Shown here in pieces: positions 46,115-55,353 of a stretch of DNA of 64,000 nucleotides. The translations under genes and the position numbers were made by a program. Source of the DNA: Chloroflexota bacterium (lineage in GTDB: Bacteria; Chloroflexota; Anaerolineae; Anaerolineales; UBA11579). The first letter of the stretch is position 1; each line of letters starts with the position of its first letter. The notes beneath the pieces were generated by a model that saw nothing but the letters and a program-made list of their open reading frames with translations, did no database searches and had not been told where the DNA came from. The DNA lies in the NCBI GenBank assembly GCA_013112575.1, contig JABFGG010000008.1, positions 1-64,000 of the forward strand. Direction: 5' to 3'.

Positions 46115-46345
46115 CATATCCAATTGAGCCGCCTTCCCTAGTGCAACTATGGTGCAAGGAGTAAGAAAGAATAGACTTTATAGACAGAATCTGCCCATTT
46201 TCGAACCAAATCTGGTGATTTTCGAGATTGGATAGACTACATGGATACAATGGACACTAGGCTCGATGACTCTGGAACAGAAAGTCATGGTTCGAATCCA
46301 TGTCCCTCAGCCTAAAAAATACCCCTATATATGGGGTATTTTGCT
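46115..46345 (+). repeat. Dispersed T-arm repeat, long form
   Basis: Second full-length copy: CTAGTGCAACTATGGTGCAAGG, TAGAC-rich block, ATGACT/AGTCAT hairpin, perfect T-arm hairpin (CATGG, TTCGAAT, CCATG) and terminator AAAATACCCC/GGGGTATTTT (46317-46341). Followed 40 bp later by another GGTGCAAT...GGTGCAAC pair and then the small membrane protein gene at 46495. Confidence 0.8.
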
Positions 46346-46494
46346 TAATAAGAGCTCTTCCCAAAGATGTTTTTCAAATAGGTGCAATTCGGGTGCAACC
46401 AAAAGAGACGAAGCCCATTTCCTCAAGTTTTGACGACAATTGTGATGTAATGTACAATCAACAAAACCATTATGCAAGGGAGTAACACACCACC

Positions 46495-46725
46495 ATGAAA
46501 CGCATCACACTAATTGCCAGCATTGCACTCATCGTAGTCGGCTTTGCAATGGCCAGAGTTGGAGACGCTTTATCTACAGTTACAGAAATTGGCATGGTAC
46601 AGGACAGCATTCTTATGCCAATTGGGGCCATATTATTTATCTTGGGGTTCCTGGCATGGGTGGTTGCCATCATTTGGTACTTGGTCTCGTTTGTCAGAGG
46701 ACGGTTGGCGCAAGAAAAGGCATAG
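46495..46725 (+). CDS. Small two-helix membrane protein
   Basis: 76 residues: an N-terminal helix (ITLIASIALIVVGFAMA) that could be a signal anchor, and a second helix (PIGAILFILGFLAWVVAIIWYLV) with a basic tail. AAGGGAG ribosome site. A truncated paralogue with the same upstream region lies at 30522. Both follow dispersed-repeat sequence, so the gene may travel with the repeats. Function unknown. Confidence 0.65.
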   Translation: MKRITLIASIALIVVGFAMARVGDALSTVTEIGMVQDSILMPIGAILFILGFLAWVVAIIWYLVSFVRGRLAQEKA

Positions 46726-46803
46726 CAACCAACAATAAACATCAAGCTTATGCCGGGCGTTGGGGTTCCCCACTGTCACAGTCAGGTATTACAAAATTCA
46801 ATT

Positions 46804-47052
46804 TCAGTGAATTTCTATAAGTTCATTCCATTGTTTTGAAATTGCTTCCCAACTGAAATGTGGTTCAGTGGCTCTAGTGTAAGTCAGCTTCAAAACTTGT
46901 TCATAGTATGTTTGATCGCTGCAGAGTTGTTCTAAAGCATCTGCCAGGTCATCTAGAGAAATCTCTGCACCTTCAACTAGGCCACTTCGGAGAACCTGAT
47001 TTTCAGCAGGATGCCTCAAGCAACTCTCGAGTGATTTCCAAATGCTCTCCAA
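46804..47052 (-). pseudogene. Glycosyltransferase C-terminal fragment
   Basis: 82 codons resembling the end of a GT-B glycosyltransferase (LVEGAEISLDDLADALEQL, then HFSWEAISKQWNELIE). No N-terminal or donor-site part is present, so it is likely a remnant. Confidence 0.5.
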
Positions 47053-47135
47053 TTTTGTGAAGCTCTATTATCTGGCCAATGCTATTTTATATTATCACAC
47101 AGGAAATGATCGCCAAAGAATAGCATTTGTGAGAC

Positions 47136-47275
47136 TCGAGCCGCCTTCCCTAGCGCAATCGTGGTGCAACGGGCATAGAATGAATAGACACCAAGCTCAG
47201 TGACTCTGCAACAGAAAGTCATGGTTCGATGCATGCCCCTAAGCATAAAAAATGTCTCTAACATGGAGGGGGACC
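47136..47275 (+). repeat. Dispersed T-arm repeat, short form, decaying
   Basis: CTAGCGCAATCGTGGTGCAACGG, AATAGACACCAAG, GTGACTCTGCAACAGAAAGTC and CATGGTTCGATGCATG. The terminator hairpin is no longer paired. Confidence 0.65.
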
Positions 47276-47330
47276 AAACGGCATCTAATGCGGTGATGAG
47301 ATTCTTTCATAGTTGCGCAATTGTGCTTCT

Positions 47331-47990
47331 TTAGTCGAGCCAGCCTTTTTGTGCCGCAATGGCGATTGCAGCCCCTCGAGAATCAACCCCAAGCTTATTA
47401 TAAACACTGGTCAGATGGGCCTTCACCGTCCGCGCCGAGATGTCCAGCCGGTAAGCAATTTCCTTGTTGCGCTCGCCCGTAGCGGCAGAACGTAATACTT
47501 CAAGCTCACGCGGGGTAAGGTCGATGGAGCTATCTTGTGCTGTTCGATTGATGAGTGGCTTATTGGCTTCTTCTGCGGCAAAGGCCCGCTCCAAAATCTC
47601 TGGTTTGAAAAGGGATTCGCCACGGGCAGCTGCTCGTATCGTGTCCAACAGTGTATCCCTATCCGTATCCTTTAATAAATAGCCGCGTGCGCCTAGCTTC
47701 AACCCGCGCAACATCATCTCGTCTTCATTGTAGGTGGTAAGGATGATAACCGCGATGTGCGGATGACTGGCCCGTAACTGTTCGATAGCCGTTAGGCCAT
47801 CCATAATGGGCATACGCAGATCCATGAGAATGACTTGTGGCTGTTGCTCGGAGGCCATCTGCAACGCTTCTTCCCCATTCTCCGCCTCTCCAAGCAGCTC
47901 CACATCATCTGCTGTATTTAGAACCAGGCGTAGTCCCTGCCGAACGATAAAGTGATCATCAGTAATCAATACCCGGATAGGCTCATTCAT
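47331..47990 (-). CDS. LuxR/NarL-type response regulator
   Basis: 219 residues. Receiver with TDDH at 10-13, Asp57 (VILMDLRMP) and LLKD; LuxR helix-turn-helix LTPRELEVLRSAATGERNKEIA. ATG 47990 overlaps the kinase stop (ATGAATGA); the frame upstream of it is inside the kinase gene. Target genes may be the CPBP and MFS genes beyond the kinase. Confidence 0.88.
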   Translation of the reverse strand: MNEPIRVLITDDHFIVRQGLRLVLNTADDVELLGEAENGEEALQMASEQQPQVILMDLRMPIMDGLTAIEQLRASHPHIAVIILTTYNEDEMMLRGLKLGARGYLLKDTDRDTLLDTIRAAARGESLFKPEILERAFAAEEANKPLINRTAQDSSIDLTPRELEVLRSAATGERNKEIAYRLDISARTVKAHLTSVYNKLGVDSRGAAIAIAAQKGWLD

Positions 47991-49497
47991 ATACAGGCTC
48001 CAATGGCAGAAGTAATCGGACAGCCGTGCCGCGCTGCGGAGTGCTCTCAATGGAAAACTGCCCCCCCGTGAGTTGCGCTCGCTCTTTCAGGCCCAACATA
48101 CCGTAGTGACCAGGCCGACCCACTGTATCTACTTCAAAACCTACTCCATCATCTACAACTTCGATCAGCAGACTATTTCCCTCAAGGTGGATCACCACCT
48201 CCACAGTCGTTGCTTGAGCGTGTCGCGCCACATTAGTTAGCATTTCCGTCAAGGCTCGCCGCGCGTGGAGAGAAACTGCAGGGGGCAGCCTCAACGATGA
48301 GGGCAGTTGAACGTCTAAATCACATGCCAGATTATACGTTCTGCTGAATTCTTGTACTCTACGGCGGATGTTTTTTTCAAAGTCCGGGGCCAGGTCTGTG
48401 CCGGTCCGCAGATCATCAATCACGGCGCGTGCTTTGCGCAAGGCAGCCCGCGCCTGCGCTTTTGCATCGGACACAATGGTCTGTGATTCGGTAATTTCGT
48501 CCTCTTCAAGGTGGTGTCCAACGGCTTCCAGTTGCAATACCAGCCCAGATACCCCTTGCGCCAGGGTGTCGTGCAATTCTCGCGCCATGCGGTCGCGCTC
48601 TTCCAAAACAGCCATCTGCTCCTTGTCTTTCAACAAGGTTTGCAATTCTGCTGCAACTCGATTGAGGTTTTCCCCTAATTCCCCGATCTCATCTATCTCA
48701 TTATCCTGGATTTGACTTTCGAAACTGCCTTGCCCCCAAGCGGCCGAGACTTGTGACAAGTGGGCCAAGCGGCCACTGAAGCCCTTCGCCAAACGCCAGC
48801 CGAAAATAGTACCCACCGAAGCCGCAGACAAGGCAAAAATTATCAATCCACCCACAACCACGCTTAGCAACAGGAGCAGGAGAGTTGCAGGAGTCGGTGT
48901 ACGGATGATGGCAACCTCTACTCCTAAAAGACGCCCGGACTCATCCTTCAATGGCTCAGCAAATACAAGATAAAGCGCTTCAGACGTGGTTTGAGTGTAG
49001 GGTTGTTCAGTGCTGGTATCGCCGCTATAAGCGGCCGATATAAGATTAACGAGGCTGTCATCGCCAGTTAAGAGTGCGGGATCAAAGAAACGGCCGTCCG
49101 GCGGCAGTGCTGCAAATTGGGGCGTAGAAGCTAATAAATTCTGTTGCGCATCCAGAACAAACACAGAGGCAAACTGTTCAATTTCAAACGGAGAACTAGA
49201 GATCGTTAACGGCTCATTACCTAATATCTGCTCCAGATCAGCTTGCAGATTGGCTGTATCTACGGGTTGATTGCGTAGATGAGCCCTAGTAATCGGCCGT
49301 ATATCATCTTTAATGACCGGCGCAACAGCATTACTAAATAGTTGGAGATCGCCCTGCAGGGGGTTGAACCCAAGTGCGATCATGACCAAAACCAGCAACA
49401 ATGTCTCAATGATCAAGAATGACAAAGCTGCCACCCAGGTGTAGCTCCACGTCAACTTCCATTGTAGTCGCCTAAAACGAGAACCTAATTTCTTCAT
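47983..49497 (-). CDS. Sensor histidine kinase, LiaS/NarX type
   Basis: 504 residues: TM1 (SFLIIETLLLVLVMIALG), an extracytoplasmic domain of about 150 residues, TM2, HAMP (GFSGRLAHLSQV), HisKA_3 (RDRMARELHDTLAQGVSGL) and HATPase_c (VVDDGVGFEV). Overlaps the regulator gene. Divergent from the CPBP protease gene, 174 bp apart. Stress or envelope sensing is possible; the ligand is unknown. Confidence 0.88.
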   Translation of the reverse strand: MKKLGSRFRRLQWKLTWSYTWVAALSFLIIETLLLVLVMIALGFNPLQGDLQLFSNAVAPVIKDDIRPITRAHLRNQPVDTANLQADLEQILGNEPLTISSSPFEIEQFASVFVLDAQQNLLASTPQFAALPPDGRFFDPALLTGDDSLVNLISAAYSGDTSTEQPYTQTTSEALYLVFAEPLKDESGRLLGVEVAIIRTPTPATLLLLLLSVVVGGLIIFALSAASVGTIFGWRLAKGFSGRLAHLSQVSAAWGQGSFESQIQDNEIDEIGELGENLNRVAAELQTLLKDKEQMAVLEERDRMARELHDTLAQGVSGLVLQLEAVGHHLEEDEITESQTIVSDAKAQARAALRKARAVIDDLRTGTDLAPDFEKNIRRRVQEFSRTYNLACDLDVQLPSSLRLPPAVSLHARRALTEMLTNVARHAQATTVEVVIHLEGNSLLIEVVDDGVGFEVDTVGRPGHYGMLGLKERAQLTGGQFSIESTPQRGTAVRLLLPLEPVYE

Positions 49498-49671
49498 GAC
49501 GGCTTCATTGTAACGCTTTCAGTTGACTGTGCAATTGCCCAAGTGGACAGTGCCCAAAAGGGCAACCCGGACAATGGGCATAAAGGCGATGTGGAGCATG
49601 CCGGAATTCATTACCCTTTGGACATCAAATAAAACCTGCCAACAACTGGCAAAAACAAAAGGAGAAAAATC

Positions 49672-50481
49672 ATGAACCACTCAATTATGGAACAACCCAA
49701 GATGCCCGTTCGAGCTCTCATTCCGTTTCTCATCCTAAGCTTTAGCTTGACCTGGGGTCTCGCCGCGGTGTTGATCTTTGTAGGCTTTAGCCTACCTGTA
49801 TTTCTACTCGCAGTGTGGGCACCCGGCCTTGTCGGCACTTTCCTGGTCTGGCGATACTACGGACGGAAAGGACTGCGCAGTTTCTTCCGCCGCTTGACCT
49901 TATGGCGCATGCCACTGAAGTGGTGGTTGTATCTGGTAATCGGCTTTCCGACCCTCACTTACCTTGGTGCCGCACTGAATGGCACCATCGGCGAACCGTT
50001 TCCCTTTTCCCCCTGGTACACGGTATTTGCAGCGATAGTGCAGGCACTTTTCCTCCTGGGTACCAATGAAGAATTTGGCTGGCGCGGGGTTGCGCTGCCT
50101 CTTTTGCAGCGCAAATACTCCCCATTCTTGGCCGGTTTGATCCTGGGCATCATTCATGCCGCCTGGCACATCCCTGCCTTCTTTATCAGTGGGCTTCAAT
50201 TCGAAACGTGGTCGGTCATACCCTATTTTGGTGGTGTCGTCGCCCTCTCAGTCATCCTCACACCCATCTTCAATAGCTCCCGGGGCAGCCTCTTGATCGC
50301 TTACCTGTATCACTTCCAGATGATGAATCCTATCCTTCCCGATGCTGATCCCTGGGACAAATACCTGGTCATACTGGTGGCAGTGGTCATCGTCATCCTA
50401 AACCGCCGCACAATGTTCAAAAAAGGGTCTGGAGTTACCGATGTGCTTATGCCTGAGGAGCCCTCTGTTTCTGAAAAATGA
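49672..50481 (+). CDS. CPBP-family intramembrane metalloprotease
   Basis: 269 residues, about eight helices. Abi/CPBP motifs: NEEFGWRG (EExxxR), FxxxH-type segment ILGIIHAAWHIP and a later FNSSRGSL. Bacterial members cleave or modify membrane partners and are often linked to bacteriocin immunity or sensor systems. It is next to a two-component pair and an MFS gene. AAAGGAG ribosome site. Confidence 0.85.
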   Translation: MNHSIMEQPKMPVRALIPFLILSFSLTWGLAAVLIFVGFSLPVFLLAVWAPGLVGTFLVWRYYGRKGLRSFFRRLTLWRMPLKWWLYLVIGFPTLTYLGAALNGTIGEPFPFSPWYTVFAAIVQALFLLGTNEEFGWRGVALPLLQRKYSPFLAGLILGIIHAAWHIPAFFISGLQFETWSVIPYFGGVVALSVILTPIFNSSRGSLLIAYLYHFQMMNPILPDADPWDKYLVILVAVVIVILNRRTMFKKGSGVTDVLMPEEPSVSEK

Positions 50482-50579
50482 TCCAATTTGTTTTAGTAGT
50501 TAGAAGAATTTTCTGAGGATGATGGGCACAACCCGCTCATCATCCTCAAAGACATTCACTGGAAAAGGAAGCAAGTGAG

Positions 50580-51857
50580 ATGAGTGACCAACCAATATCA
50601 AAAAACCCCATGCGCAATGTCCTATCCATTCGGGATTTCCGCTTATTGTTCTTAGGAACTACGACATCCCTCTTGGGAGACCAATTAACCCTGATCGCAA
50701 CGCCCTGGCTGGTATTGCAACTGACAGGAGATCCTCTGGTGCTGGGCATCGTCCTGGCACTCGAGGGCATCCCCCGAGCCTTATTTATGCTTTTTGGGGG
50801 CGCGCTCACAGACCGCTTTTCCCCCCGAATTATCCTGTTACTCTCAGATCTCATCCGCCTGTTGTTAGCAACCATGATGGCAGTTGTCGTTTTTACCGGC
50901 ACAGTTCAGATTTGGATGCTGTATGTCTTTGGCCTGGGGTTTGGCCTGGTAGCTGGATTTGCAGTGCCTGCCGGGAACAGCATCCTGCCCATGATCGTGG
51001 ATGAAAAGGACCTGGAGGCGGGCAATTCAATCGTGATGGGCGGCGGCCAATTAGTCGGGTTTGTTGGCCCAGTTGTTGCCGGTATGGTCATCGGGAATTT
51101 CTCAGAATCGTTGTTCGGGGTTGGCTTAGCTCTTTCGATCGATGCAGCCACCTATGCAGTTTCTGCCCTTATGTTGTGGCTGATGCGCAGTGGTGGAACG
51201 CTTTCGTCTCTGACAAACTCTAATAAAGAAAGTGTCTGGAAATCGATACGGGCAGGTCTGGAATACGTGTGGGACGATAAAGCGTTACGCTTAATGTTTC
51301 TGGTTATCATCGCCATCAACTTCTTATTTGTTGGCCCTATCCTGGTCGGGATTCCGGTGTTGGCTAATCAACGCTTGCCAGAAGGGGCAATGGCTTTCGG
51401 TTTGCTGATGTCCGCCTTTGCTGGTGGAAATTTGGGAGGCTACTTGCTGGCGGGATCGGTTCCCAAGCCAACTGGCAAAGGTATGCGCATCCTTCTAACC
51501 GTTTTACTAGCCAGCTTTGGGGTCGCGATGATCTTGATGGGTTTTATCCACTCAACCTGGATCGACTTTGCACTAATGCTTCTCTTGGGAATAGGTAACG
51601 GTTACATCACGATCATCCTGTTTACCTGGATACAAACCCGCTCCCCCAAAACCATGCTGGGACGGATTATGAGTTTAGTGACCCTATCAAGTATCGGTTT
51701 AGTACCTATATCACAAGCTATATCAGGGGCAGTCAGTACCTGGAATTTGACCCTGCTGTTTGTCTCCGCCGGCAGTTTAATCGTATTGATGACAAGCTGG
51801 ACTGCCTTTCAGCCAGGTTTGGTTGCATTTAGTGAGAGCCTGGTAATGGAAAACTGA
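50580..51857 (+). CDS. MFS transporter
   Basis: 425 residues, 12 helices, MFS_3-like with motif A in GGALTDRFSPRIILLLSDLIRLL. Resembles macrolide-type or enterobactin-type exporters. Same direction as the CPBP gene, 98 bp apart. Substrate unknown. Confidence 0.85.
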   Translation: MSDQPISKNPMRNVLSIRDFRLLFLGTTTSLLGDQLTLIATPWLVLQLTGDPLVLGIVLALEGIPRALFMLFGGALTDRFSPRIILLLSDLIRLLLATMMAVVVFTGTVQIWMLYVFGLGFGLVAGFAVPAGNSILPMIVDEKDLEAGNSIVMGGGQLVGFVGPVVAGMVIGNFSESLFGVGLALSIDAATYAVSALMLWLMRSGGTLSSLTNSNKESVWKSIRAGLEYVWDDKALRLMFLVIIAINFLFVGPILVGIPVLANQRLPEGAMAFGLLMSAFAGGNLGGYLLAGSVPKPTGKGMRILLTVLLASFGVAMILMGFIHSTWIDFALMLLLGIGNGYITIILFTWIQTRSPKTMLGRIMSLVTLSSIGLVPISQAISGAVSTWNLTLLFVSAGSLIVLMTSWTAFQPGLVAFSESLVMEN

Positions 51858-51886
51858 ATAATTATTCCACGTCGATTCCTAAAAAT

Positions 51887-52684
51887 TTATTCTGCCTGCA
51901 AAAGCCCCAGTAATTCAGCCACATCTTCTATGACAAAGTCTGGTTTGTGGGGCGCGACGGGGATATCTCCTTTTTTAGCTTCACCACTAAGTACCAAAAC
52001 TGTACTAATACCTGCCTGTCCCATGGCAATATCCGTATATAACCTGTCGCCTACCATGGTCAGTTTTTCAGCAGAAAAGCCCGTTTTTTCAATAATGGCT
52101 TCGATAATAGGCACAAAAGGTTTGCCCACGATAACGTCAGGTTCACGGCCCGTAGACGTAGTTACCAAGGCAAGCATGGCACCGATGTCGGGCATGTAGC
52201 CAGTCTCTGTGGGGCAGTTGATGTCCGGGTGTGTGGCGATGAAGGGCAAGCCCTCACGGACATATTCACACAAGTTCCACAGCTTTTTATAAGTGAGAGT
52301 GGTATCGAAGCCTAATACCGCTACGTCAGGTTTATCTTGCACCAAGCGAATGTCATGCCGTTTAAACTCGATCTCCAGAGAAGGCGTACCGACCAGATAA
52401 ACAGCAGCGCCTGAATAATGCTTGTTCAGATAAATGGCTGTGGCTTCGCCAGATGAGAAAATGTGTTCGGCTGGGATAGGCAGGCCAAAGCGTCCCAACT
52501 TTTCTACGTAGTCCTGCCGGGACTTGGAAGAATTGTTGGTAAGGAAATAGTAGGGTTTGCCCGTTTCATTCAGATAGTCGACCAACTCCCGGGCACCCGG
52601 CAATAATTTATCACCCAGATAGATAGTGCCGTCCATGTCAAACAGGAAACATGCCGTCTCATACAGTTTGTGTAGATCAGGCAT
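51887..52684 (-). CDS. HAD-IIA phosphatase (NagD-like)
   Basis: 265 residues. HAD motif I FLFDMDGTIYLGD, motif II LTNNSSKS, motif III GKPF and motif IV MVGDRLYTDI, with the C2a cap typical of NagD, phosphoglycolate and glycerol-phosphate phosphatases. Starts 3 bp after the glycerol-3-phosphate dehydrogenase gene, so a glycerol-phosphate or triose-like substrate is possible. Confidence 0.87.
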   Translation of the reverse strand: MPDLHKLYETACFLFDMDGTIYLGDKLLPGARELVDYLNETGKPYYFLTNNSSKSRQDYVEKLGRFGLPIPAEHIFSSGEATAIYLNKHYSGAAVYLVGTPSLEIEFKRHDIRLVQDKPDVAVLGFDTTLTYKKLWNLCEYVREGLPFIATHPDINCPTETGYMPDIGAMLALVTTSTGREPDVIVGKPFVPIIEAIIEKTGFSAEKLTMVGDRLYTDIAMGQAGISTVLVLSGEAKKGDIPVAPHKPDFVIEDVAELLGLLQAE

Positions 52685-52687
52685 TCT

Positions 52688-54385
52688 CTAGATCACCACG
52701 CCATGTTTATCTGCAAGGATGGCTTTGGTACGTTCTAACTCCTGATCCAGTTCAGCAGACGATAGGCCCCTTACCTGACCAAAAATCCCGGCGAGAGCCT
52801 CAAGCGAAACTGTTGTCAAAAAGCCCAGCTTGGCAATCACGGTGCGTCGCAGGAGGAGGTCATCCAGATGTGCAACCTGTTCGGTGTTTATCAAATACTC
52901 AATCTCATTTTGGGAGTAGTCACTCAAGTCAGAAACAAGGTTATCTTGCGTCGCGGACGCAAAATCCAAAACCTGCTGCGCCTTCGTGCCATAGCGGGCA
53001 AACAACGCATCACAGCGTTCAGCCTGGGCAGGATAGCTTTTAGCAAGTTGAGATACAAAGGCCTCTCGCTCCGAATCAGTCTTAGGGTACCCCGTGCCGC
53101 CACCAATCGCCAGGGAACGCGTATGCATAAGACGCTCTCTATCTAAAAAGGATAGAACCCTATCTGTGACCTGTTCCGAGAATGCGCGGAAAGAGGTCCA
53201 TTTGCCCCCAACCAGCGAAAGCACCGGAAAGGTATAGGGAGCGTTAGACGGGCCGTCCACAATGGAATGATCCCGGCTGATCTGACCGGTGGAGCCTTCT
53301 GCTTTGTAGGGCAAAGGGCGTACACCGGAGAACTGAAATACGATATGTGAACGATCGGCGACGATGCCAGGAAAGACACGCGCGAGCATGCCAAAGAAAT
53401 AATCTATTTCTTCTTCGGTGCAACGCGCCTGGTCCGGGTCCTGTATACGGATGTCCGATGCGCCGATCATGACCTTATCCAATAAGGGAAAGATTAGCAC
53501 GATACGACCATCTTCGTTCTCAAAAAAGAACTCGTGTACACCGATGGCCTCGCGTAGTTCAGGATGGTCTAGGATCAGGTGGGAGCCTTTGGTGCCGCCG
53601 ATAAATTGGGTCTCAGCACCCATACGCTGGTTGGCAAAATCTATCCAGGGGCCAGCGGCGTTGACCACGATTTGAGGTTCGACAACGATCTCATCCCCGG
53701 TCAACTCATCTTGCAAAGTGACCACATCACTATCAGCCCCCCGCAAACTGACATAATTCAATGCCAGGGCATCGGGTGAGGCTTGAGTTGCATCAGCGAT
53801 CAACTCCATACAAATGCGTTCCGGGCTGGGCATGGAACCGTCGTAATAAGTCCCGGTGAAAATGATATCCGGATTCAGTTGGGGGAATTTATCCAGCGAA
53901 GCATCGCGCCCTATGAATTTGTGTGACGGAACAGTGCCCTGGCGACTTGTGAAAGCATCATAGAACACCATACCGATCTTGATGACAATGGCTCCACGCT
54001 CAGCCGGGCGATCCAACAAGCCCAAAAATTTGAGGGGAGCATTCAGCAAGCCCGAGAACCATTTGAAGATCGGGAACACGGTAGGTAGCGGATTAACCAG
54101 ATGGGGAGCGTTTTCAATCAAGCGGTTGCGTTCCTGCACCGCCTCGCGTACCAGGCGAAACTCACCATTCTCCAGGTAACGAATGCCACCATGCACCATA
54201 TGAGACGAAGCCGCGCTGGCGCCTGAACAAAAATCGCTGCGGTCCACCATCAGGACGTCCACGCCTTGTAAGGCCAGGTCACGAAAGGTGCCAATGCCAT
54301 TGACACCTGCGCCAACGATCAGTACCGAGATTTTGGGTGAGCTTTTTAATCGCTGGATGATCTCTTTTCTTGTAGAGCTTTGCAT
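52688..54385 (-). CDS. glpD: FAD-dependent glycerol-3-phosphate dehydrogenase
   Basis: 565 residues: FAD site VLIVGAGVNGIGTFRDLALQG, the GASAASSHMVHGGIRYLE region typical of GlpA/GlpD, and the C-terminal DAO_C domain. Oxidises glycerol-3-phosphate to dihydroxyacetone phosphate and feeds quinone at the membrane. Followed by the HAD phosphatase gene and preceded by a dead aldolase gene, suggesting a former glycerol/triose phosphate operon. Confidence 0.92.
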   Translation of the reverse strand: MQSSTRKEIIQRLKSSPKISVLIVGAGVNGIGTFRDLALQGVDVLMVDRSDFCSGASAASSHMVHGGIRYLENGEFRLVREAVQERNRLIENAPHLVNPLPTVFPIFKWFSGLLNAPLKFLGLLDRPAERGAIVIKIGMVFYDAFTSRQGTVPSHKFIGRDASLDKFPQLNPDIIFTGTYYDGSMPSPERICMELIADATQASPDALALNYVSLRGADSDVVTLQDELTGDEIVVEPQIVVNAAGPWIDFANQRMGAETQFIGGTKGSHLILDHPELREAIGVHEFFFENEDGRIVLIFPLLDKVMIGASDIRIQDPDQARCTEEEIDYFFGMLARVFPGIVADRSHIVFQFSGVRPLPYKAEGSTGQISRDHSIVDGPSNAPYTFPVLSLVGGKWTSFRAFSEQVTDRVLSFLDRERLMHTRSLAIGGGTGYPKTDSEREAFVSQLAKSYPAQAERCDALFARYGTKAQQVLDFASATQDNLVSDLSDYSQNEIEYLINTEQVAHLDDLLLRRTVIAKLGFLTTVSLEALAGIFGQVRGLSSAELDQELERTKAILADKHGVVI

Positions 54386-54388
54386 TTT

Positions 54389-54806
54389 TTAGTAAATACC
54401 TTTACTACCAGAAGCCGAAATAAATGAACCCAGAACTTCTTGAATACCAGCCGCCTGGGCCTGCTGCACGGCAAAGGGGGCTGACAAGGTTTCTTCCAAA
54501 ACACCTAAAACTCGCTGATGCGTGGATTGATGATCTCTGAGAAGATATTGATCTTGCGGATACCCAGGCTAACCGCTCTTTTGAGGTCAGTCTCTGGTAT
54601 CCCCGATGCGCTATGCAACACCAGCGGGACATCAACCATTTTATCCAATTCGGCCAGCAAATCAAAATCCAAATCTGGGTCGCCACGGTAGGCGCCGTGC
54701 TGGTTACCAATGGCAACGGCCAAGGCATCAGCCCAGTTAGCTCACGAATTCGGTTGTTTGGTCAGGGTCTGCATTCAATTCACCAACCAGCGCATCCATG
54801 ACAGCT
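54389..54806 (-). pseudogene. Class II fructose/tagatose-bisphosphate aldolase remnant
   Basis: Three frames carry successive aldolase pieces: VGELNADPDQTTEFVS, then ADALAVAIGNQHGAYRGDP with VPLVLHSASGIPETDLKRAV and IRKINIFSEI, then VLGVLEETLSAPFAVQQAQA to a normal end. At least two frameshifts and an in-frame stop (TAA after FVS) break it, the N-terminal half is absent, and the metal-site HGASG reads HSASG. It lies just before glpD in the same direction. Confidence 0.75.
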
Positions 54807-55139
54807 CAGCTGCGAGCATAATTGTTTTTGTCACCCTGAAAAGGCGAACACATAACCCCTGCCATGCAAATCTTCTGAATCTTTATCTTTTCCATAATCA
54901 ATTCCTTCTACTGATCAACTAAAAGGCCAATGAAAAGTTACTCCTAATGCAGGCTCGTTCCAATCTACTCTGAATATTGTTATAACTGAGATTGTCATCT
55001 ATTCACAGTCGCATTAGTATGGGAAATATCCTTATCAAATACATCACTTGGAGAGCCAAGGACTAAATGACTATTCTTAGGAATACTTTTCTTTTCTGCA
55101 TCTCTTCGCCACCCCTGGCCTAATCACCAATTTAATTGA

Positions 55140-55185
55140 TTTTCGATGCAACCCTGGTGCACCCGAGATAGATACAGTGGAGGGG
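55140..55185 (+). repeat. Dispersed T-arm repeat, leading fragment only
   Basis: CGATGCAACCCTGGTGCACCCGAGATAGAT matches the paired GGTGCAAC leader of the family in short words (GATGCAACC, GGTGCA); the rest is missing. It sits 80 bp before the tRNA fragment. The surrounding 54807-55353 stretch has no gene that I can support. Confidence 0.4.
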
Positions 55186-55267
55186 AAAGGTTGAACCGTT
55201 AGTTTTCAACCCAATTTTTAGACTAAACGGATATAGAATTACTGAACACACAATAGGAATCTCTGCA

Positions 55268-55309
55268 CCTTTTTAGAAGTCAGGCGCTATATCATTGAGC
55301 TACAGGGGC
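55268..55309 (-). pseudogene. tRNA-Arg(TCT) 5' fragment
   Basis: Reads GCCCCTGTAGCTCAATGATA followed by TAGCGCCTGACTTCTAA on the minus strand: acceptor 5' strand, D-arm and anticodon loop with TCT, as in tRNA-Arg. The 3' anticodon stem is mispaired (AAAGG instead of TCAGG), and the T-arm and acceptor 3' strand are missing, so it is not functional. It may mark an integration or excision scar. Confidence 0.65.
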
Positions 55310-55353
55310 AGGTATGCTAATTATACTGATTTATCCGTTTTTGTTTGAAGCAT

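Noticed and set aside
3190-47275. CRISPR array or REP clusters
   Set aside because: Copies are 130-240 bp, kilobases apart, with no regular spacers and no cas genes.
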